Below the pieces are notes generated by a model, which saw nothing but the letters and a program-made list of their open reading frames with translations, was not told where the DNA came from and made no database searches. Source: Lingula anatina (Eukaryota; Brachiopoda; Lingulata; Lingulida; Lingulidae). Taken from it: a stretch of DNA of 64,000 nt. Below, piece after piece: positions 12,101-22,752 of this stretch; the first letter of the stretch is position 1; each line of letters begins with the position of its first letter. Position numbers and translations under genes: made by a program. Location of the stretch: the NCBI RefSeq assembly GCF_001039355.2, contig NW_019774180.1, positions 147,382 to 211,381 of the forward strand, in the 5' to 3' direction.

Positions 12101-15100
12101 CAAATGAAGTTACCAGTGAATCTTTGACAGATTCTGAAGAAATACTTCAACCAAAATTAAATTCAGATACAAAGACTGCAGATAAGCTATTCTGCTTGGA
12201 GACAAATAGCCAAGTATGTTGTTATTGAATGATTGTTTGAAAGAAATGCACAAAACATTGAAATAGCACAGTTTAGATATTATTTTTATCAGTTTTTGTC
12301 CTAATGTGCCAATACATATTTTTTATTTTTAACACATAGCTTTGATTATTATTGCATATCAATTTCAGAAAATCCATGACATATCTCAGCTATTAGTTGT
12401 GAGCATTGAATCTCGGACTGGTGAGCCTTTGAGGCTGATGGGAGCTGATCTAAAAGGAGTCTTGTCGCCAGACTTGCTGTACTTTGAGGTATTTGAGAAT
12501 AGGGATTGCTGATTCTGAGAGAATATAATTTGTTGTAATATAAGTTTGCCTTTAGTTTTATGGCATAAAGTTACACGAAAAAATGTTGTAGAGTTTGTGG
12601 GATGGAAGACATGCTCTCTGTTGAATTTAGGAAAGGTTTTTAATTTTTTCTTTTACTTACCAGCCATTATATTTTGCATGGTGCATATGCTGAAGCCCAA
12701 CTTGTGTTAATTGATTTATGACAATTCAGTGGCTAATTTCATTGTTTTTGCATTACTGTCATTTGCTTTTTTTTCATCCAGTTTTTCTGCAGGTTAAAGT
12801 ATGATTATTTATCAGATGTGTCTGGCACCATACATGAAAAAGTGACTAATTTGAATATAAAAGATACGTGTTAGACCCATGCAATGGTTTAAATTGTTAT
12901 ACTAAACAATAATTTGATTCAGTTTCATAATAATATTATCAATATTATTATGAAACTGAATCAAATTATAGTAGCAAGGTTACATAACTATATGGTAATG
13001 CCATTTGTGTAATTTCAGGGTAGCCAGCAGATGTTGGTGGTAGGTAGCAGTAACCAGGACACTATTCAAATCTACAGTATGGTGGACAAGCAATTGGAGA
13101 GAATGCATGCAATAGTAAGTCATTTTTATCACTAATTTAAGGGGGGGGTATGTCTGCCTCCCTTCTGTTATCTAGCTATTCACCCATCTTTTTATGGTAC
13201 TTTCATGGTACTATTGCCTGGAGTGGAATTTTAATTAAAACTACAACTAATCATTGTTTAACAGAAATACAAATTTAGTTTGAAAATTCTACAGCCAAGA
13301 TGACATAAAACTAGAACACATTTGGTATAGCTTTTCTTGGAATGATTGGGTGGTCCTGATAAGGACCGCATGGTCAACCATGGTGCGACTATAGAAAAAC
13401 AGCCAGCCAGTTGAGTAGTATAGTTCTCAATGCTGTTTGGTGTCTATTGCTCCTTCAAACATAGAGACTGGGTTCGTAGACAGTGGAATACTGAATACAT
13501 TCATGGCCCTGTCAGTCATGTTCTTGGAGTATCTCAGCAACATCTCCTTGAGGTCTTCCACATAGCTGAGCCTGACAGAGAGCTTCATTACCCAGGCTTG
13601 TCTTCTCTTATCTGATGCCCTGCTAATGCTGGCCCTTAGATGCTGGGCATAGTTGTGCAACCACTGTGCGTACACTGTGGCTTTGTGGCACTTGAGGAAC
13701 GTGGTGTAGGTTGTGTCAGCTGTGACAGCGTTTCTTATTTCTTGGCAGTAGTTATCCATGCTGTGATACAGTGGTGGCTCTTACAGTCCAATATGATGTA
13801 AAATAGCACTATGATGGTAAATCTATATCAGGAAATGTTGCAAAGTTGGTGTTGATTCTTCTGCTCAGTATATGTTCTGAACCCTGTCAGGTAGTTGCAG
13901 TCTTATATATACCAGGGTCATGAGGTCTGTTAACATTCTGAATTTAATTAACAGTATGACACCTGCCATGTCATTGTCTTCTGTGTCTGTCAAGAAAGTC
14001 AAACAAGGTGACACTTCCCAGGTAATAGACTGCCAGTCACCTGGCAGGCTGTCAGTGTCACCAGGTAAGTGCTACCTGTAACTGTTGTCAGGTAGTTAAC
14101 AGTCATCTAGGATTCACCAGGTAGGAGGTCATTAATTCATCCATCTGTGCATTTATAATAATGATAATAATCAGCCTTCCTTAATTTGAAATAAATGACA
14201 GAGGTGCTAGTAACACACAAGCTCAGCTTGCTATTTAGATATTTATATTTAATTTTGTTTGACATGTGTATAATAATGCTGTGAATATTCACCTGTAATT
14301 TAAGATATTGGGTATGCTAGCAAGAGGATTTGTTAAAGAAAGATAAATGAACATGAATGTGCTTTATGTTAAGGCCTAAGCCCCAATAATTGCTGAACAT
14401 GAGTATCACTTAATACATAAAGCTGAGCATTTGGTCTAGCCCTTTGACAAAGTCATATCATTTATTTGGTGACAGTCTCTCTCATTGTATATTGTTAATT
14501 AGAAAGTGATATGTAATTAACACTTAATGCACTGGTATGCAATCAAGACTGAGACAGTTATTGACACTGACAAGTTTGCAGCCTCACCTGAGAAATTGAG
14601 CTGACATGTTTGTTTATGCCACAGGTTGATGTGTCAATATATGTGTCAAAGAGGTTTTTTTTTTTTTTAGATTTAGGCTTACTGCACACTTGAGAATAGA
14701 TGTGATTTAAAACATCACTGTATCTTAAATAAAAAAGATGATTAAATGTTTTTTTTAATGAAACAGATCCAGTTAATTATTTTATATCACAAATTTAAAA
14801 GAAAGTATTGTTTGAAATGGATCACTTAATTTAAATAAATCTTTTGGAATGTGGAATGTGTATTTTTAGTGATTTTTTATATATATCACATTGTTGTCAT
14901 TTACTTTATACTGTGGAAGATGTTAATTGTAGATTTAAAAAAAACTAAACTTTGATTTTTTACACAATTTTATAGTTTAACTAATTGATAATTACACTGC
15001 ATCACATTTCAATAATAATAAAAAGATTCGAGATACATTGTTTGAAGGTTATTTCAGTTGATGTTTTTAGAAAAAAAGGCCAACTTCTTTCATTGAAAAG

Positions 15101-18100
15101 TGAATACCAAAATATTACCTCACTGGAAAGGTAGTCTGTATCTATGATAGAAGATATCTTTTGGGTCCTAGTCTATATATAAAATAACATTGAAGTGATA
15201 TGAGTTACTATATATATATTAAACCAAGGTCATTTTATACGTCCTTGATTAAACAGAAGAAGAAGTGACACAGATTAGAAATCAGCCAGAGCTTTTCTAA
15301 TAAATCTGTGCTTCGTTATATATCTTCCAATTTGAAAAACACATTTACACTCAGTATCTTCTTTTGCAGAAGCTGAGCCAAGATGAGAGGCCAAAAGGGA
15401 TATGTGGACTGTCCAATTCCTTGGCCACAGGGTCTGGCCTCTTAATTATGGTGGCCAAGCTGACCAAAAGTGATCCCACCTTCTTACCGTCCAGTCCATA
15501 TGCTGAATATGAACTTTCACTGAAGTATATATCTATGCCACAAGGTAATTATTTAGTTTATTTGTTTGGTTGTTTTTTATGTTTATTAATGTGTTGTAGT
15601 ACAATGTATGAAATATTCTTTTCTGAATATTTTTCATGTGCAGGTACTTGTCAGAGTTAACAAAATTCAAAAATTGATACATCCAATGGTTTTTCAAATA
15701 CCTTGCCATCAATAACATGCTTATAGCAAAAAAAATGGCTAAAAAGCATTAAAGATTTAATTTTGTTTGGCTTTTTTTTTAACATCCCTTAATTAAGACT
15801 ATAAAAGCCCTGGAGATTGGTCCATTTTAAATGGGCATAATTGGACTTTTCCTTCAATTTTTGCAGTAGTTTTTCTCATGAGTTTGACCTAAAGGACAAT
15901 TTAACTGCCAAATGATAGGTTTGTTTGCAATAAAATCTTCGAGAATAACACTCGGGTCTAGAGTACAGGTCAAGGTTAATTGTAAAAGAGCACGTCTGAT
16001 TATTCCTTACATATTTGTGATCCCTTTTTTATGAGTAAGGCCATGTAGAACTTGCACTTTGCAGTAGAATTAATCTTTTTCTAATGTTCGTCTTATTCTT
16101 CCAATATTAAAAATCCCACATTTTGGTCAGAATCCAACCTGCTTGAATCTTATTTACTTAAAGGCCTGTCAAAGACACATTTTTACAACAAATGTCCTAA
16201 TTTTGTAATCACTCATTCATTGTTCACAATGACAACCACAGGGGTGTGACTATTAACTGTGCAAAGACAGCTGCAAAGTTTTGCTTTGCTATTTTTCATT
16301 TTTATCTTTATTTTCAAATGTTCAATGAAGGTACACTTTAGCCATAATGTTGATACTTTATGATGGCTACAGTGATGGCTATCCCTGTTCCTCCTCTATT
16401 TAAATGGAAATGAATTTTTGTGCCATCTCAAATTATAATGAAAACAACACTCAGGTAGACTTGATTCCTGTTTCTCTTTAACTACATCTCTGTTTGTTTA
16501 TGAAGTGGAGTTTAAAAACCCTGTAGCCAAATAATTCAAATTAACATAACTGGATCCAATATAAGACCAAGTAATTATCTTAATCGTTTGGTATGAATCC
16601 TACTTGCTTGAATCCCATTTACTCAGATGCCTGCCAAAGTAATACCTTTACAAATTAAAAAAAAATGTCCAAACTGTTCTCACTAAGCCAGAAGGCTCAG
16701 TGACCATTTTGTCTGACCAGTTCATAGAGGTGTGACTGTAAACATGTCAAAACTGACCACTGCAATAGTGGAGGGGAGTTGGCAGCAATTATCCATACAT
16801 CATGTATTAGGGAAGGGATGGCAAGTTGACAAGTTGGTCTTCCCATTTTGATTGCTGTCCTACCTCAGGCAAAGGTAAAAACATTATTAGGGACTCTCTA
16901 AAGGTGAAGTTGTGTTGTCTATTACAGCCCCTAGTATAGATTTATATCAACATTAGTAACAGTAAGTATCAGAATATGTGCATATAATCATATGTCCTTT
17001 TGAACACATTTGTGTTTAGTTGTTTGTATATACTTTGCATATGGAAATAGTCAGATTATGGAAAATTTGTCACATATTGTGCACAGTTCTGTTTGAATGG
17101 TACCAAAATAAACACAAAGAGGGACTCAATATCAGATATTGATATTATATACGCATGCCCTCTGCAGTATATTGTATTGCACAAAGCTACAGCAGTTCTG
17201 TCAGGCATTTTATGAATAGCAAATACCTGGCATATTTCGATTAAAAGGACTTGGGATATTTTTATTCATTAAACCCCAATTGCTCTTTTGACAGTGGTTA
17301 TTTGCTGACCCCAAAAGCACATCAGGTGCGCCAGCCATGTGTGCGTATGTAATACTGGTTTAATGTGTTTTATCATCTAGACATTTTCACTGAGATATGG
17401 GTGAAGTTTAGGTGAGTGTTTTTATATATTATGTCAAGTTATAGCAGATCTAGTGCTATAAGGTACTGATAAAAGTAAAGCTACAAAAGTAACAAAACAA
17501 GTAAAGCTACAAAACAAGAGAGTTCTGGTATAACTTTTATTTTCCAAGATTTGTTATACTAGTTTGTGGATCTCACAAGCCCAAGATACATATGTAGTGT
17601 AAGGTCACCACAGAGAGATATTGTCATCTTTTCTTATTTTTTTAATCTCTGGAAGTAAAATTGAAAAAATATACTTATTGACCATGCTGTGCAGATGTTT
17701 ATTAATTAATGTTATTTTTAACCACACTTAAAACAGTCACAGGTGTAGGTATAGTAAGTATATTGCCTGTGGCAGTAAGGCTCTGGTGAACCTTGCCACC
17801 AGCTCAGAGACATAAACAGTTATGGAAATAGACTACCTTTCTGTTATAAATAGATTACCCAGTTAACAGAGGGCTGTTATGTGTACTCAAATGTTTTGTC
17901 AATGTGTTGCATACTTTATAGTGTTCTAATTTTTCCCCTAAAATATGGCAGAGAATGTACCCGCATGATTTTACTCAGTGAACTGTACCCAATGTCTCCG
18001 TGCCGCCTCTCTGTTTTGACTTAAACTGATATGCATGAGATCAAGGAAGTAAAAAGTGTTTTATTCAAAGGAAGTTTAAAAATTACTTTCTGCAAGACAA

Positions 18101-21100
18101 GGGTTCAGCCAACATACAGATATTTTGTCCTGGTGTATTTGGGGAGTTTGATCTCTAGACTTTTTCAGCATCTCAAGTATTTCTCATGGTCTCCCTTCTA
18201 GAGCAAAATATGTAGGAGAAAAATGGGTGCATTTCTGTTACGTCTAATGCAGTGAGAATGACAATATATTTAAAGCAAAGTTATGAATCTCAATTACTCA
18301 CCAGAGGTTAAGTGGCACCTTCTCTTGGGCTTGCATGACTCAGGGTAATGGAACTTACTGATGTGTACATGTGATTAAATTGTAGTAAAATTGAAACATT
18401 TAATTCACCCTGAAAAAAAAAGACCTTCAAAGTGGTGACATTTGTGCAACAAAAACCACACTAAAGTTTCATTATAAATCCATTACAGGTTAGAGATCAT
18501 TATTTGTTGACTTGTCTATAATATATCCACCTTAGTGAAGGTGGTTTAGTTTGGTGTTTTGAAGTTGTTTTTGTGATATGGGACCTGGAGGGAGGGAAGT
18601 TAGCAGAGAATCTTGGGGACCATCAGCTGTTCAGCTGTGTGAGGATTTCTAAAAAAAAGTCACTAAGAATAACAGATTGTTTTAACTGGTAGGTATATAG
18701 CCGTATCAGAAATTATACTTCATCCAGGCCAGTGAATTAGACAGTTTTAAGTATCAGCTGTCTGTGTTTCTCTTCAAGTGCACAGTTTCATTTAAATACT
18801 TCTGTAACAAAGCTCAGTCAACCAACATTAATATTACAGCACCAATCCATCATGTCAGTGTCTGTTTTCCATCTCTTTTTTTTTTTCTTGTACATAAAGT
18901 GTTCAGATATCAAACTCCTTTTTTTTTATCATGCATGTAACTATTATGTTCAGCTAACATTGAGGGTGTGTGGTGCTCTCAGATAGATGGAAGTACATTA
19001 TGTGGAGTAAAGTGGTACTTGTAGATATTAATGACGTATCCATCTTTGCATGTAAATCGTAGGATTAAACACTTATGATGTTTTTTAAATTATTTTATTA
19101 AGTCACATCTCAGTGTCTGCTGATGGCACACACAACATTACCACTGATTTTTTTCTATAATGCTGCACCATTTCTATTTAGTCCATTAAGATATTTGGCT
19201 TCAANCTATGTTACGGATATGACTCATGATCATCTGGCATGCAGGAAACAAATATAGAAAGTGAACCAGCATCTTCCAGCATCTGTGGCCGAGGTACATG
19301 TCTCATACACACGATATTTCTCGAAAGGGGGACACCTTATCCCCTTGTATATGGTAGAATCACAGAGTCTCTGGAGTAACATTTTCTTTGATGCAGGTCT
19401 TTAGGATAAACTACTGTATATTGATGCTGTCCACAGTTGTTGACAAAATTTTAGTTTAAACATTGACAGCATAATCTAATACTGTTTGTGTGAGAATTCA
19501 GAAATGTAAAGTTGTACCAGCTAGTGTATCCATTTTAGGTTCCAACCAACATGTAATCAGAGTTATCTTATTTGTCAGTATTACAAAGAATTTAGATGAA
19601 AAGGTATTACCTGCACTTGCATGATTAATTCAGGCTGACAAGATATATCATTGTTTAAGAATTGTGTCATCAAAAATACATGTACAAAGTAAGCAACTAA
19701 CATATTTGCGGTGTCAGCTTCATTGGATGGTTACAAAATGCCAATGTTAATACTTTATAACTGTACATTTAACTCTGAACTGTATTTGTTCTACTTCAGG
19801 TTTGAAGAATGGTCCACCAACATTATTCAAAGAGCTGTTGCTAGCTAATGGCTCAGTACCGCAAACGGATTTCAGCACTCGCAAGGGAAATAGCATAAGC
19901 TCCAGCAAATTAGAAACCACCAAACAACTCTCAGCATCAAATTCATTCTCAGGAGAGATGGATGCCCCTAAAATTCCACCAAGGAGGAATTCCAAACGAA
20001 GAAGCCAACTTGTGACAGAATTAAATGGAACAAATGGACGGCACTCAGATTTGGAGTTGGATAGAGTTGATTTTTCTCAGCAGCCACGCAGGTTTAATAA
20101 ATCTAAATCAGAGAGTGACTGTACAAAACGCTTTAATGGACTCCAGCTTTTACCTAGGACCGAGGATGCCCAGAGCAGTAATGGACAAGGAAAAGATTCT
20201 GATAACAGGTCTGTATCCCCAGCAAGTTCTGTTCAGTCAAGTACAATACAAGAAGAGGAGGATGAACAGCGACTTGTCGGAAAGGAATCTAAAGTGATCC
20301 CTGAGGATCGTTTGGATGGATGTGTAATTCAAAGTGAACTTGAGAACAATCAGGCTGTAAATGTATCAAAAGAAAATGGTCAAACTGATGGAGACCAGAG
20401 ACAAATACAGGCAATGGAGAACATACTACAGGAACAGGTATTTTCTGCCAATGGCTTTGATGACCTGTCATTTAGATAAAGTTGTATTGTGACATGAGTT
20501 TTAAATTAGTTTGTGTTATGTCAGCATTGATTCAGTATTAACCTATACTATTTCAGCTCTTCTTATGGATTGCATGAAATTCAGTTTTAGAAATTCAAAT
20601 TTTAATATTTGAAGGAATAAATTCATGAATGATGAATGAAAATAAAGATAAAGAATTCAAGAATGATTAATTTAAAGATAAAGAAAGATTGCAAAGATAA
20701 CTTTGTTATGAATTTATATCCATTTATTCAAAATGCCATTATTTCAATCTTTTAGAATGCACAAATGGCAATACTACAGAGGAGAATAGATGAAATAGCA
20801 AGGTAAAGAACCACTATAAAACACAAATCAACCATTTTAAAGTTAACCTTAAAGATAAAACTGTCTCAGACTGGAAGGGATTTTGAAATTCTTCTCTTTC
20901 CTGCTTTTTAATATCCAGAGCAGCAATAACTAGGAAGTGGAAAATCCAACAATATTAGCCACAGTTTTCCTGTAATGTGATAACACTTGTTTTCCCCTTC
21001 TGTCACCAGGCTCCTGGATGATACAAGTTGTGTGCCAGGCAGTAGATATCAGACAGTGAGTAAACCAGGTAAGTTGTATAGATGCCAAAAGAACAGGATC

Positions 21101-22462
21101 TTGTTTTACAAAATAACAAAAGTGAAAAAAGTTGTACTTTGACCTAACACACACACACACGCACGCGTGCACACACACACACACACTGTTTAACACTAGA
21201 ATGAAGTAAAACAGACCCAAATGTACTCACTTTAGTGACCTTGTGCTGATCAATGACACTGAAGATTTTATTTCAAAGTTTAGACCAACTTTTGACTTAA
21301 GTTTGTGAAAGGGGATTCATGGCTTCTTTTTAGACCCAAAATTGGTCTTAAATTGCTCCACCAGACATCCAATGTCTGTCTTAGTGGCAATAGGGGGTCT
21401 CAGAAATCTGTCCAGTTTCTGATAAAAAAATATTCCTGGCCTACTTGTAGCATATACTTTTCTAGAAAACATTTTATTAAGTTATTTATAACTTAACTTT
21501 TTATGTCTAATATAAAGTTGATGGAGACAAAGATAGCCCTGCTCTTATTACCCAGTTGTATCTTCTTCTGCACTTCAGAAAATTACAAAACAGAAATAAA
21601 TGCCATTGCAAAATACCAACTTTTGCATACTTGCAGGTTATAAGTTCATAATCATAGATATATTTGACTTTGATGTATTTCTGTTTGATATTGTAGAAAC
21701 TTTAAATGTGATTTACATGACTGGAGAGACCAAAGTTCAAAAGACCTTCCTCCTGGACCAGGGGAGATTGAAGTTGGAAGTTCTGCAAAATGCTTTTGAC
21801 ATTGATACAGTTGAATTAGCAATTGGTAAATTGATGCTTTTTTTTTTTTTTTTTTTTTTTTTTTTTGATATAANNNNNNNNNNNNNNNNNNNNNNNNNNN
21901 NNNNNNNNNNNNNNNNNNNNNNNNNNNNNNNNNNNNNNNNNNNNNNNNNNNNNNNNNNNNNNNNNNNNNNNNNNNNNNNNNNNNNNNNNNNNNNNNNNNN
22001 NNTTTTTTTTTTTTTTTTTTGATAAAAAAAAGATATGTTGTCAATTGTACTGCCTTTGTGAGCAGCTTGTTTTGAATTCATTTAACTGTTGTGGTTTGTT
22101 TCTTATCCATATCAAATACATAAGAATTATCTTGATTACTTGTGTACAGTGTTTTAAGTGCCATGATGCAAACAGTTACCCATATTGGAATGAATTTTAA
22201 TTTGAAAGCACAAGTGACTATCCCCAAAACATGTATTTCAAATCTCTTACTCATCCCAATGACAAAAAAATACTTTTGCTATAAAAAGTATGCTTTTCTC
22301 TATTTTCTAGACAAGTCCTGGTGTGTGTTAGGATCTAACATAGATGGATATGTTCCTATAAAGTTTGACCCAGAGACCACTGTGTTCATATGTGGCAGGC
22401 AGACAAGGAGGGTGCTGGCACCTAAAAATGGAGAAAATGATGCAGACAAAACATTATTATAG
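4012..22462 (+). CDS. WDCP: WDCP homologue: WD repeat and coiled-coil containing protein
   Basis: Coding exons with GT-AG borders are 4012-4129, 5935-6095 (or its copy 7186-7346), 9147-9261, 9678-9750, 10206-10273, 11183-11301, 12095-12213, 12369-12488, 13019-13114, 15370-15544, 19800-20437, 20756-20802, 21010-21068, 21697-21825 and 22311-22462. Using one copy of exon 2, all phases agree and the sum is 2,189 nt plus one upstream base, which gives about 729 residues to the TAG at 22460; the human protein has about 721. Segments matching human WDCP include HPKHGLAWTDG, the GCLWNPGRDIL block, ERPKGICGLSN, LTKSDPTFLPSSP and the C-terminal ...GRLKLEVLQNAFDID. The order is an N-terminal WD40 propeller (exons to 15544), then a polar linker with a proline-rich patch (KIPPRRNSKRRS), a short coiled coil across the 20437/20756 junction, and a conserved C-terminal module. 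In humans WDCP self-associates and binds the SH3 domain of the kinase HCK; SH3 binding here is inferred from the proline-rich patch. The first residues are uncertain. Confidence 0.93.
4948..6188 (+). repeat. Copy A of a ~1.25 kb tandem direct repeat containing a WDCP exon
   Basis: This segment is repeated almost base for base at 6190-7440, and the two copies meet at a lone N (6189). It spans part of an intron, the whole 161-nt exon 5935-6095 and part of the next intron. Differences between the copies are scattered point changes and one short indel near 5395/6640, which is the level of divergence expected between two alleles. Confidence 0.95.
5935..6095 (+). CDS. WDCP: WDCP exon 2, copy A
   Basis: The acceptor is GCATTTTTCAG and the donor is GTTAGT. 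The exon begins with the base that completes the last codon of exon 1 and leaves one base for the G of GCLWNPG in exon 3. It encodes HVESLHWSHDVLPSACYLCV and onward to KINATPLSK, a propeller strand set matching human ...SWAPP.... It is 161 nt long and so not a multiple of three, which means copies A and B cannot both be spliced in. Confidence 0.88.
6190..7440 (+). repeat. Copy B of the ~1.25 kb tandem direct repeat
   Basis: This is a near-identical copy of 4948-6188, starting ATTTACAGGGTAGATGCAC right after the N at 6189 and ending ...ATTATGCTTACTA. Relative to copy A it carries roughly 9 extra bases, mainly an insertion near 6638. The lone N marks an assembly join, so a false duplication of two haplotypes is a likely explanation. 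Confidence 0.95.
7186..7346 (+). CDS. WDCP: WDCP exon 2, copy B (alternative or assembly duplicate)
   Basis: This copy has the same splice sites and phase as 5935-6095. I see three base differences from copy A: GTT/GTA (synonymous V), CTC/TTC (L to F) and ACT/ACC (synonymous T). Both copies are fully open, so neither has decayed. Splicing copy A directly to copy B would shift the frame and meet a TAG at the third codon. Confidence 0.8.
7441..9146 (+). other. WDCP intron 2 with a long AT microsatellite
   Basis: No gene is visible here. The intron carries a GA-rich patch near 8515-8555 and a (TA)29 tract just upstream of the exon 3 acceptor at 9146. The short open frames are chance. Confidence 0.6.
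9046..9103. repeat. (TA)n microsatellite, about 29 units
   Basis: A pure TA dinucleotide run ends about 43 bp upstream of the WDCP exon 3 acceptor. Length variation here could change branch-point spacing, which is an inference only. Confidence 0.97.
12909..12969. repeat. Perfect 29-bp inverted repeat with a 3-nt loop
   Basis: Bases 12909-12937 are the exact reverse complement of 12941-12969, with ATC between. The element sits in the WDCP intron 50 bp upstream of the exon starting at 13019. Transcribed RNA would form a long uninterrupted hairpin on either strand. A three-base loop is shorter than is usual for animal pre-miRNAs, so a young palindromic insertion or MITE core is at least as likely. 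Confidence 0.95.
13427..13759 (-). CDS. Unrecognised 110-codon ORF nested antisense in a WDCP intron
   Basis: The ATG at 13759 has a favourable context (CAGCATGG) and the frame is open to a TGA at 13427. I do not recognise the product. It is basic and helix-rich in appearance, with no signal peptide or membrane segment. A TATATATAAG box reads on the minus strand at 13902-13911, about 145 bp upstream of the ATG, at a distance that would fit a short 5' UTR. It lies wholly inside the intron between the exons at 13019-13114 and 15370-15544. The local sequence is less AT-rich than the rest of the intron. It could be a small intronless gene, a retrocopy fragment, or chance. Confidence 0.25.
   Translation of the reverse strand: MDNYCQEIRNAVTADTTYTTFLKCHKATVYAQWLHNYAQHLRASISRASDKRRQAWVMKLSVRLSYVEDLKEMLLRYSKNMTDRAMNVFSIPLSTNPVSMFEGAIDTKQH
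15545..19799 (+). other. WDCP intron 10 (4.25 kb), no gene seen
   Basis: AT-rich, CpG-poor sequence contains a diverged internal duplication (16118-16290 against 16583-16760) and a lone N at 19205. No coding exon in phase with the flanking exons was found. Confidence 0.6.
16118..16760 (+). repeat. Diverged tandem duplication, period about 465 bp
   Basis: The block around 16122-16205 (TTTGGTCAGAATCCAACCTG, then GCTTGAATC...TTTACT...GCCTG.CAAAG) recurs around 16586-16675 with many substitutions. A second shared block around GGGGTGTGACTATTAACTGT (16241) matches AGAGGTGTGACTGTAAAC (about 16726). Both lie in WDCP intron 10. Confidence 0.7.
19800..20437 (+). CDS. WDCP: WDCP large linker exon with proline-rich SH3-ligand-like patch
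   Basis: This 638-nt exon (acceptor CTACTTCAG, donor GTATTT) encodes the low-complexity, Ser/Glu/Asn-rich linker between the propeller and the coiled coil. Near its first third is KIPPRRNSKRRS, which aligns with the human PPRLPQRK region that has been linked to HCK SH3 binding. The last residues (QAMENILQEQ) begin a short coiled coil that continues in exon 20756-20802 as NAQMAILQRRIDEIAR. The donor is weak; reading through it adds 12 codons plus in-frame stop at 20477-20479, so intron retention would truncate the protein. Confidence 0.88.
21149..21186. repeat. (AC)n / GCACGCGTGC alternating purine-pyrimidine tract
   Basis: An uninterrupted alternating purine-pyrimidine run in a WDCP intron has a central GCACGCGTGC palindrome, a composition that favours Z-DNA. 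Confidence 0.85.
21697..21825 (+). CDS. WDCP: WDCP penultimate exon (conserved C-terminal module)
   Basis: The acceptor is GATATTGTAG and the donor is GTAAAT. The exon encodes ETLNVIYMTGETKVQKTFLL and then DQGRLKLEVLQNAFDIDTVE, aligning with the human segment ...CDGKLRLSTVQQTFGLSLIE. This module is the most conserved part of the C-terminus; its biochemical role is not known to me. A poly-T tract and an assembly gap follow only 12 bp into the next intron. Confidence 0.9.
21838..22020. other. Assembly gap of 129 Ns flanked by poly-T tracts
   Basis: T29 (21838-21866), then GATATAA, Ns from 21874 to 22002, then T18 (22003-22020) followed by GATAAAA. The T(n)GATA motif on both sides suggests that reads stalled in one homopolymer and the two ends may be the same locus. 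The gap lies wholly in the last WDCP intron. Confidence 0.95.
22311..22462 (+). CDS. WDCP: WDCP last coding exon
   Basis: The acceptor is TATTTTCTAG. The exon encodes DKSWCVLGSNIDGYVPIKFD and onward to ...ENDADKTLL, then TAG. It matches human ...SHWILLSADSEGFIPLTF.... After the FICGRQTRR segment the tail is short and divergent compared with the human C-terminus. Confidence 0.9.
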
Positions 22463-22684
22463 TGGATTATTATATATTGCTTCCACACAACTTGGCATTT
22501 ATGATAACAATGCAAAAACAGTGTTTAGTAATTGTTTGACTAAGAGATTTTCAGGTTGGAGCACATTTTCTTCTTTCCACCATCAACATTAATGGCATTT
22601 TGATCTCTGGTTGGTGTCAAAACTGCTAAGCACTAAATGGGTCTATGATATGTGTGTTTGTGTATGCATGCTTTTCTGCATGCA

Positions 22685-22687
<3 letters not shown>

Positions 22688-22750
<63 letters not shown>
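22688..22750. repeat. (GT)n(GA)n compound microsatellite
   Basis: About 16 GT units run directly into about 15 GA units, within the presumed WDCP 3' UTR. Confidence 0.97.

Positions 22751-22752
<2 letters not shown>

Noticed and set aside
20025-20297. 90-codon ORF overlapping the large WDCP exon
   Set aside because: Alternative-frame shadow of a well-supported coding exon.
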